A stretch of DNA of 64,000 bases from positions 2,480,001 through 2,544,000 of the forward strand of contig CP126196.1 in assembly GCA_030272155.1 (NCBI GenBank). Reading direction: 5' to 3'. Each line of letters starts with the position of its first letter. The first letter of the stretch is position 1. Origin of the DNA: Tetradesmus obliquus. Taxonomy: Eukaryota > Chlorophyta > Chlorophyceae > Sphaeropleales > Scenedesmaceae. A program made the position numbers and the translations under genes. The notes below the pieces were generated by a model. The model saw only the letters and a program-made list of their open reading frames with translations, was not told the DNA's origin and did not search any database. This document shows, piece after piece, positions 55,775 through 64,000 of the stretch.

Positions 55775-56952
55775 CTACTTGTCCTCGCGCTGGCCGGGTG
55801 CTGGGTTATCCTCCCCAAACTTGACAGCAGGCGGCTCAGGGGCCCTGTTGGGATCGGCCAGCTGGCCGCCACGCAGCCCACCACCAACCTGCAGGGCAGC
55901 AGCACGGCAGCAGCAGGGCAGCAGCAGAGCAGCAGCAGCGCTTTACTACCGCAGTTGCATTCGTGGTTCTATAGCACAGCACAGCCTGATGTTCGGTGTT
56001 TGTGTGCGCTTTGCTGCAGCCCGCATGTGTGCATTGGTTGATGAGCCACCGTGCTGTGACAGCAATGCAGCCGTGCGTGTGGGCACAGAATGTGGTGAAA
56101 AGCAGAGGTGCATTGAGCATCAGACCATAATGCCCTGTTTGCAACTTACATCATACTCCTCGTTGAGTGGAGTATGTAATGTAATGTAATGTAATGTTAT
56201 GTCATATGCACATTCTGGTTTAGCCACGTGCAGCTGTATGTGCAGAAGACAGCTGAAAGTTGAGCATAAAAGCATGGTGAACAGTACAGCATCATTCTTG
56301 TTGCCCACCTTGCCTCCCACCCGCTGGCGGTCATGGGGCTCCAGCTCATCAAAGCTCTTGCCAAACATCTGCAGCATCACACAGAAAGGCAGCATGAGGA
56401 GGTCGAAGCATAGGTCAGCATGCTGTGGCAGCGCAATGCAACCAGAACGCGCAGTGGCATGCCGGCAGTGTACAGGCAGAGGTGAGCGCTGCTGCTTCTG
56501 CATCAACTGGCTGATGCACGGCCGGCGTTCACATTGGATGCGTGTAGCGTTATATGAAAGAAGTTATGCTGCTGTACTGATGGCATGCTGCTCAAATGCG
56601 ATACGCTGCGCAGCATATGCATGCTGTGCCTGCAGCTGATGTCAACATGATGAAATCAGCCATTTCAAGACAGCGAGCCAGCTTGACTGTGTCTGATGCG
56701 TCTCTTTTTTGTCTAGATGCATTTCATGTCTTACACAAAGAGTCACATGATAAGTTCAATCAGCAGTGCTTGCATTTGAGCAAATGCATGGCGCACAATT
56801 TGCAGCTGTGCATGCATTGGGTTCACACAGCAACACACAAACCAGGCTTGCACAGCAAAGACAAAGCGAATCTGTACACTGATCACAAAACTCTTATTGC
56901 ATACCTCCTGTGCGATCTCCTCCTTGCCCTGCTCCACTTGCTGCGGGTCCAT
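55775..56952 (-). CDS. Small hydrophilic stress-type protein (73 residues)
   Basis: Three tiny exons in exact phase 0: 56952-56905 (16 codons), 56368-56309 (20 codons) and 55888-55775 (37 codons plus TAG). The product starts MDPQQVEQGKEEIAQE, continues MFGKSFDELEPHDRQRVGGK and ends PPAVKFGEDNPAPGQREDK after a Gly-rich stretch (VGGGLRGGQ). It is very hydrophilic with no signal peptide. The FDEL-P-R--VGGK-GG pattern recalls small Gly-rich, LEA/KGG-type stress proteins of plants and algae, though I cannot name the family with certainty. The gene converges on the deacetylase gene, with 407 bp between their stop codons. Confidence 0.75.
56175..56194 (+). repeat. Four tandem TGTAA pentamers
   Basis: TGTAA is repeated four times without interruption at 56175-56194, followed by TGTTA and TGTCA. 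TGTAA is the usual poly(A) signal of chlorophycean nuclear genes. Here it lies on the plus strand, inside an intron of the minus-strand small gene and about 800 bp beyond the plus-strand deacetylase stop. Confidence 0.9.
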
Positions 56953-57587
56953 CGTACCAGTTGAAACGGCTGCTACTTGCTGGTTATCAACAGGTGTTTG
57001 TCAGCTGTAAGATTGCAGTTGTGAAAATGAAGATGAATGTGCATGCGCTGGCAAGCGTGCTTCCCTTTATACTTCAGCGATCGTCGCTTTGGGCCACAGA
57101 TGGCAAGATGATGGGAGTGACACGACGTGATGCAAACCCAGGACTCTGTGCAGGCCCACAGAATGACATCGAAAAAACAAGGCTTCACACCTGAAGGTCG
57201 ATAGATGAAGATTCGGCACCATGTAGCTGCGATGCGTGCCCAGCAGCTTAGGGTTTTCAATGGCACAGCTACAACGTGCAGAAGGTCGCAAGTAAACCAC
57301 TTCAAGACACTTCAACGTTGTTATAGGAATAGTTTTTGAATGTGACTTATACAACTTGCAAGTGGACCACGTGTATCAGTAGCACTTCAAGCTTGCTTAA
57401 GGTCCGTCACGTGTCAAACGCAGCAATAAATGACATAAGGGTCTGTTGAGTTCTTTGAAGCAGCAGCTGCGTTGCGAAAGCTGAGATTCGCCGTCCGTGA
57501 AGCATTCACAGCAGCTGTTGTGTCTCGGCTCTGTAGGCGCCTTGTGATATCAAAATAATCAACAAAGTTTTTTTACATGCACTGCAG
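56953..57587. other. Divergent region upstream of PACRG
   Basis: No frame is supported. The small minus-strand gene starts at 56952 and PACRG at 57588, so this 0.6-kb segment should hold both promoters. The start codon of PACRG directly follows ctgcag, so a leader exon may also lie here. Confidence 0.45.
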
Positions 57588-60523
57588 ATGAGCGAAACAA
57601 TGAATGTGGACGTAGCCGGCTCGCTGTTCACTAGTATGTACAGGAATGTCAAAATCAAGGGCAAAGCTCCAGCAGCTCAGGACCCGGAGGGGACAGGCTC
57701 GGTAAGCTACCTTCGAAGGCAGGCCTACAGTTTTGAGGTTGCAGTGAAGGCAGACAGTGTCATGAGCAGCAGGTGCTGGACACTGCCATGCAGCTGCTGG
57801 CAGCAACGACACAGACGCTCAGCATTGCTGGGCAGTCAGCCTGCGACAGTTTACGGACGCCTGCCAGGCTCTCTTGCAGAGCATAGGCGTTTAGCAAACT
57901 GCAGTCTACATGTAGTACAGTAGATGCGAGCTTAGTATTGTCAATGCCTTTCTGCTATTGCTTCGCTGCTGCAGTGTTTTGACATGACAGTGCCTTCTGA
58001 GGCGCGTGCTGGCACACATCAGCCACTAGCTGTTGAGAACAAGGACCTGCCCCGCTGGTCAAAGGCCACCATGCAGTACAAGTAAGCAGTGCACTCCTAT
58101 TACATTGCAGTATGCATACAATTCTGCCAAGCGCTGCGGAGGTGTTGCAGCTCATCTTGCACTTGCAGATGTCACAGATGCAGTCATGTGTTGCATACAG
58201 CACTGCTGCATAATCAGGCCACCTGCCGCAACAGCAAGTGCCTGCAGCTAAGTAGCTGAGATGCAGCTGCTTCTCAGCTGACGGGTCGCTTCTTCAGCCT
58301 GCAGGACACCTGCCTACTATTCCCACATTGTGTGTGCTGTTTGGACTTGCAGCTTCTCAGCTGTTTATCACACCTGGATGCTTCATGTGCACATGTGCAG
58401 GTACCCCTCGCCCAAGCCAGACCCCAAAGCATATCTGCTCAAGGGGGAGGGTGAAGCCATCAAGAGCCACAAAGCGGCAGCAGTAGCAGCACTGGCGGTG
58501 ACAGGCAGCAGCTGCGGCAGCCCATCTTCACCAAAGGGAGCAGGCAGGGCAGGCTCAGCACCAGGCAGCCCAGTTGGCCGGTAGGTTTTACAGCAAGCTA
58601 ATGTCAGGATACAGCAGTGATGTACTCCATACCAGCAGTACAATCTGCAGAGGTGGTCTTGTGCATCCTCATGCGTGTCAGCCCTCCAGCAGTGGTGTGA
58701 CGCTTGCAGGAACAGGTTGTTATGTGCACAAACAACAGCAGAGTCGTGCTGCTTCCTGCAGCAAGAGGCATCCATCACGGTTGCTGCAGCAATCTCTTGC
58801 AATACTGCGGAGGCAGCTCACTGCAGCAACCAACACGCTGCTGCATCCTGCTCCTCTCATCTCACACTTCGCTGTGCATGGTCGATGTGCTGCACCTGCA
58901 GTGCGCGCAGTGAGTCTCCTAGCCTGCCCAGCCCGCCCAAGGCTGGCGCGTTTGAGCAGCGCTCCAACCCGCCCAACACCACCTTCAGGCGCTTCTACGA
59001 GCGCGGCGACCTGCCCATCAGCGTGGACCACAAGAGCTTCAAGAATGCCATCAAGTGGAAGGTGATGGCTGTGTCATGGTTGCTGGTGCCGCATGCAGGA
59101 CGGCATATCCTTTGCCATGGTTGCTGGTGCCGCATGCAGGAAGGCATGTCCTGTAAAAGCTTGGCGGCGTTTGGTCCTGTACTACTTAAACTTTGGTGCA
59201 ACTTTGGTAATTGTGTGCAAGTAGGCTTGCGGTGTGACTGCAGCAGAAAAGATGCAGCATTGCTTGACACAGGTGTGCACTTCTGTGTAAAGTGCTCTTA
59301 CAACCAAAAGTTGCAACAAAGTCACCAACCAGACCACCACCTGCTGCTGCTGCTTGATCCAGGTGGACCTCGACAAGCTGGACTACCACCACTACCTGCC
59401 CATCTTATTTGACGGCATTCGCGAGACGCGTGACCCCTACCGCTTCCTGGCCATCAAGGGCGTGGAGGACCTGCTGGCGGCAGGTGCGGCACGCAGTGAC
59501 AGCGCCTGTGCCTGCTCATGCTCGACACAGCTTGCAGGAAGCATGAACGAATGAGCTGGATGACGTTTTTGACTGTGATAGATGCACATACACCTTTCAT
59601 GCAGTGACGCCGTCATCCCGAAGGTGGCTGGCACATACAGCGTGAAGCACATACATCGTTGCCAGCAGTCTGCAACGCCCTGCTTCCTTGGTTCCGCTAG
59701 TGGGGCTTGTATGCTGACACTATGCCTGTGGTTAATGTTGCTGTTGCCGGGTATGCCAGGCGGCAACCGCGTTCTGCCAGTGATCCCGCAGTTGATCATC
59801 CCCATCAAGACGGCGCTCAACACGCGCGACCCTGCAGTCATCGCGGTGTGCCTGCAGCTGCTGCAGAAGCTGGTGCTGTCCGGCGAGCTGGTGGGCCAGG
59901 CGCTGGTGCCCTACTACCGACAGATCCTGCCCATCTTCAACCTCTACATCACCAGGTACCCCTGCCGCGCAGCTAGTCATCTGGCATCCTTTCCTGCAGT
60001 ACCATTCTGTTGTACTGCTGCAATTGTCACGGTGTGATTGTGTTTAGGTTGCAAGCTTGCGCCTGGCGCCCTCAACCTCACCTGTGCCTGCTGCCAACTC
60101 CTGCAGGAACAAGAACCTGGGTGATGGGATTGACTATGCGCAGCAGCAGTACCACTGCCTGGGCGAGCTCATCAGCGACACACTGGCGCTGCTGGAGCAG
60201 CGGGGAGGCGAGGACGCATTCATCAACATCAAGTACATGGTGCGTGTGTTGATGTGGATGGGCCGAGTCAGTGCCTGCAACCTGGTGGCCGTGTACAGTC
60301 ATAATGCAGCAAGCGATGCTCAGCATGGCAGCAGGATTGTGCTGCGCTGCTGCACCTTGCTGACGGCCCTTGATTAGCAGTAAGCAACTGTGAACTTGCT
60401 CCTGTTCCTGCTTGTACAGCAGCTGCCTAACCTGCGCTGGAGTTGGACGATATTACACTCTGTGCTGCAACTGCTTGCTGCTTGCAGGTGCCTACATACG
60501 AGAGCTGTGTAAACTTTTCATGA
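57588..60523 (+). CDS. PACRG: PACRG, axonemal inner-junction protein
   Basis: Eight exons (57588-57701, 57975-58081, 58401-58580, 58911-59061, 59363-59483, 59760-59955, 60107-60239, 60488-60523) join in phase to 345 residues. The conserved core is unmistakable: [92 protein letters not shown] and [24 protein letters not shown] is a HEAT-like helical protein that, with FAP20, links the A- and B-tubules of ciliary doublets. The first about 100 residues ([20 protein letters not shown] and a Ser/Gly/Ala-rich linker) are variable in the family. The last coding exon is only 36 nt. Its presence implies that this alga has, or recently had, flagellate cells. Confidence 0.96.
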
Positions 60524-61693
60524 ACAAGCATTTAGTGCTGGGCAGCGACAGGTCACGCGTGTGATGTGATGCGGAGGGGACTGGGCAGCGCAGCTGTGCA
60601 ACTGCTTTTGTGCAGCAGCTGCTGGCTGCAACCAGCTGCTGGTAAGCTGAGCTGGTGGCAGACTTATATGCTCTAGTAGAGTAGTGGTTTGATGTCAGCC
60701 GCGTAGGTACGCAGGCTTCGTACCACGCTCAGCCGCGTGCCACAGAGCCTGGTGACAAAGCATGTCCAGTATACATGCAGCAATGTTATTGTTCATATGG
60801 TAATGGGATACAACAGAATCGTCTTGGAGGGTGGGCTGGTCACCACTGTCTTGAATTATGTGGGCACAAATACCGCGGCACATGAATCAAGGCGCTGTGC
60901 CGGGCAGCAGCTGGTACCTGCAGGCCCTTGTGGCAAAGCTGAGGAGTGGGGCAGGGGGTGGCGGGTGACGCAGCCGCAAAACAAGTTACATACATTTTTC
61001 AAGTGCAGGGCGCCCAATGCTGGCTATCATACTGTGACAGTTTACAACTGGCCGCCAGCCCTGAGGGAGATTGCCCACTGATTTCAGAGCTGTGGTTCAT
61101 TGAGCCTTGCCCACGGCCTTGAGGACAGCCTTTTAATTCACGTATTACCAATTTAAACTGATCTGTCACCTTCGGGAATGCTGCATGTACGAGACAAGTG
61201 TGCACCTGCTCAGTAAACTTGACTGCAACTCCACCTTTACAGCAAGTGTGTCTGCAGAGTCTGTGAGGGATTCATGCTGGCTGCTGCATCTTAAAAAACC
61301 AGTAGTATTACACAGGAATAAACCACGGTACTAAATGCATTGCTTGCGGGATGAAAGGCGATGCTGAGCAGCAGCAGGTGCGGGCACCAAGTGCTAGCAG
61401 TAGCGCTACCTTGGCAGTAGCACCAAGGGTCATCTGAGCGCCTGATGATCATACTCAAGCTGTTAAATGCGTCTCACATGTCTTCATATGTTTTTGTCCA
61501 GGAAAACGGTGCAGCAAGGGAAGGTGGGTTAGTCACGGCGACGATACCAATGTATGGTACCGCGGCGATGGCGTTTACTGCTGAACGCAGCTTCTACACG
61601 TGTCCGAGTGCTTCATTGGATGATCTGTAGTGTATCAGGCGCCTACACAGGCCCGCAAGGGCCTGACCTCAAAGCTTGCTCACGCACTCCTGC
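60524..61693. other. Intergenic, no gene seen
   Basis: Holds the 3' flank of PACRG and the promoter of the BTB gene. A perfect short inverted repeat (aggccc-gcaa-gggcct) occurs at about 61649-61664. Short frames such as 61445-61630 have no support. Confidence 0.45.
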
Positions 61694-63131
61694 ATGGCGA
61701 GGCCGTCAGTGATCAACGGGAGGAATAGAGATATAGTAGGACTGCTGAGCAGGGGTTGTCCTGATGTAGTGCTAAGCTTTGCTGCTGACGAAGAGGGCAA
61801 ACCAGCTGTGCTACTGCCGGGCCACTCTCAAATCCTCAGCGCATGGAGTTCCGTGCTGGGTGGAGCCTTAGAAGCAGCTGTGAGCTCGTCATCAGGCAGT
61901 CGCAGCAGCAGCAAGGAGGCAGATGGCACAGCAACAGCAGAAGGAAAGCCAGCTACAGTTACAGCAGCAGCAGCTGCAGCAGCAGCACAGGACACGTGTG
62001 TCAATGATGCAGCTGTCAACGCCATCCCCATGCCTGGCACGAGTGTGCAGGACTGGCTGGAAGTTGCAGCGTTCATGTACCCCGTGATCCCACCAGCACA
62101 GGTGCGTGCACGCTCATTGCACCAGCGTGGCCAGCAGCAATGCTCAGGCGGTGCACTGCATGTATAATGGCACACATGGCGAGCACTGCAGGTGCGACCC
62201 TGGCTAAGAAACAGATATTGTGCATCAGCTGAATTGGCCCTTACCAGCCTGTGTATATGTGAGTGTGCCTTGACTTGCTTGCCAGCCGCGGTTGCTCAGC
62301 CTGCCAGTGTTTTACTGCTATTGGTGCAGGTCAAGTGGTCCAACTTGGAGACGCTGCTGGTGCTTGGTGCAAAGCTGGACATGCCAGCAATTCTGGCGCA
62401 CGCTGCTGCTTTCATCCAGAACCACATGTGCCTGCTAGACTTGGCTGAGGGAGGCATGCGCTTCATCTGGAAGTGAGCATCCTCAGCAGCAGTAGGACAG
62501 CAGGTGGCAGCAGCAGCACTTGACACAACCAAGCAGCACTCAGGATAAAAGCTTATCTGCAAGCCACAACAGCATTCGTGTTAATCGACCCAAACCACAC
62601 CAACTGCAGCGGTGTCATGCTTGGCTCAGCAGTGGCAGGCGCAGCAGCTAGGCAACAAATGCAGCTGGGCTTCAACGGCAGTAAGCTCTGCAGACGAGGT
62701 GCTTGCATGTCGCACACCCGCCCCAGCACGAACACTGCCATTGTGTAAAATGCTACTGCGTGTGTCTCTGCTGGCGTAGTCACACCCACACCCCTGTGTG
62801 TCGTTTTATGGGGCGCTGCCTGTGTCTGCCTGTGCTGCTGTGCAGGTGGCTGCCTCTGCTGGACTCAGCAGGGCTAGATGAGGTGTGTGCGCTGTGCATT
62901 GAGCGGGCAGTGCAGCTGGACAAGTCTTCCTGCAGCGTTGAGTCCAGGCTGCGGGGCCTGTCCAGCAAAGCGCTGCAGCGGCTGGTGCTGTGCCTGGCGA
63001 CAGACGGCTACTGCTTTGCATGCACACCACGCAGCGTGCCGCGCAGCTCCTACCCAGGTGCTGCCGGCGGGCACTACAAGCTGTACAACTCCGAAGAAGT
63101 GGCTTCAATCCTGGGACAAGAGCTGCCCTGA
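61694..63131 (+). CDS. BTB/POZ domain protein
   Basis: Three exons (61694-62101, 62330-62472, 62846-63131) join in phase to about 278 residues. The BTB pattern is visible: GLLSRGCPDVVLSFAADEEG, VLLPGHSQILSAWSSVLGGA, then VQDWLEVAAFMYPV, NLETLLVLGAKLDMPAILAH and FIQNHMCLLDLAEGG. A Ser/Ala-rich insert of about 60 residues interrupts the fold between the first and second parts. The C-terminal exon is helical (LRGLSSKALQRLVLCLATDG). BTB domains dimerise and often serve as substrate adaptors for Cullin-3 ubiquitin ligases; no substrate-binding repeats follow, so the partner is unknown. An alternative ATG at 61676 lies in the same frame. Confidence 0.85.
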
Positions 63132-64000
63132 GGCCCTGCTGTGTGCATTGGCGGTTTTAGTAGTAGCTCTGCTGTCCTGCGGCGGTATCCAGTGCCACGG
63201 GTGCTGCCGACAAGGTCTCCAGCTGACATAGCTGCAACATGTAACTGGGTAGGGCTTTGACATACAGCAGGCATGTGCGCTTGTGTGCCATGCTTGTACT
63301 AGTAAATGTGGTATAACGGATTAGTTGCGGCTGATCAGTGTGCGTGAGCTGTGTTGCCAGCTAGCAGTGCCAGCTAGCAGTGCGACCCCGTAGCGCCAGC
63401 ATTGTTGCTTCTGCTGTTTCAAACAGCAAGTTGCGCCTTGTCTTGATGAGGGAGCATGACAATGTGCGCGTGGCAGAGTGCAATGGGTGTTGTTCTCAAT
63501 CTCAACCTGATATTTTTGCACCTTCTGCTTGTATCATGCATGTGCATACGAAACTTGTGGCGGTCTGCAGGAGCAGCCATTTGACTGGTGCTTCATAATG
63601 GTGTGCTCTGCTGTAGCTTGGCAGGTGCTGCCGTGGTATTTGCATGACTACATGTGAACACCCACCTGATCGCTCCACTGGCCATTTTACACATATAACA
63701 TTGTGCGGTGGCATCAGAAGCAGGCTGCGACATCCTGTGCATGTCCTTTTGCTGTTGCTGGTTTGCATGGTAGGTGGTCATTCCCCAAAGGGGCACACAG
63801 GGTGGGCCAAATGTCCCTTTCTGGGTACATTCTTTCGGGACAGCCTGTCCCTGAGGCTGTTTGTAGTCTTGTATCGTTTGAGATTGTAGTGCTGTTGCAA
63901 CAGCAACCATTAGGAGCATGCTGGCACTGCGGTCGCTCAGTTTGCGGGTGTAAGGTGTGCAGCCAACATGGCTGCAGCACCATGTGCTGTGAGACTGGTG
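63132..64000. other. 3' flank of the BTB gene; no further gene seen
   Basis: Contains a TGTAA pentamer at 63240-63244, about 110 bases after the stop codon and in the right place for the green-algal poly(A) signal. Another TGTAA lies near 63950. No further exon was recognised up to the end of the window. Confidence 0.5.

Overview
The window looks like nuclear DNA of a chlorophycean green alga, with a Scenedesmus-like or other Sphaeropleales/Chlamydomonadales genome most likely (inference). The evidence is: genes cut into many small exons with GT-AG introns; GC-rich sequence full of CAG/CTG triplet runs that encode poly-Gln, poly-Ala and poly-Ser; an arginine-rich tandem CCCH zinc-finger protein of the plant/algal type; a pherophorin-like Ser-Pro cell-wall protein; a plastid-type phosphohexomutase; the axonemal protein PACRG; and a DIRS-type retroelement remnant. 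No rRNA, tRNA or CRISPR array was recognised. Exons were assembled by hand by matching reading frame and intron phase across junctions. Where every junction kept phase and the total was a whole number of codons, the model is strong.

Layout. 1-267 is a 23-bp satellite. 681-1914 (+) is the 3' part of a ubiquitin-like-domain gene whose tail is repeated three times. 3075-7281 (+) is a tandem CCCH zinc-finger gene in 7 exons. 7282-13340 has no firm gene, only two or more exon candidates and several direct repeats. 13605-18456 (-) is a secreted pherophorin-like Ser-Pro glycoprotein. 19170-20793 (+) is a DIRS-like element (RNase H plus tyrosine recombinase) with two one-base frame breaks in 7-base homopolymers. 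22514-28085 (-) encodes a large SR-rich nuclear protein ending in an SRI domain. 28893-35219 (+) is a large acidic Ser/Ala-rich protein of unknown function, head-to-head with it. 35409-36890 and 36895-38475 (+) are a nucleotide-sugar transporter and a LicD/fukutin-like protein separated by only 4 bases. 39010-40574 (+) is an unrecognised soluble protein. 42433-49252 (-) is a 13-exon phosphoglucomutase/phosphomannomutase with a plastid-type N-terminus. 52392-55367 (+) is a secreted polysaccharide deacetylase. 55775-56952 (-) is a 73-residue hydrophilic protein. 57588-60523 (+) is PACRG, and 61694-63131 (+) is a BTB/POZ protein.

How they relate. Several genes touch the cell surface and glycan metabolism: pherophorin-like wall protein, nucleotide-sugar transporter, LicD-like Golgi protein, phosphohexomutase and secreted deacetylase. 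Clustering in a eukaryote does not prove co-function, but the transporter/LicD pair may be one transcript.

The most striking pattern is window-wide. Partial copies of exon ends, still carrying their splice donor or acceptor, are duplicated in tandem inside the neighbouring introns or just beyond the stop codon. At least six genes show it, and it is most elaborate in the phosphohexomutase gene, where five different exons are affected. One decoy copy there has the catalytic-loop serine changed to alanine. A second pattern is that many acceptors are preceded directly by a (CTG)n run.
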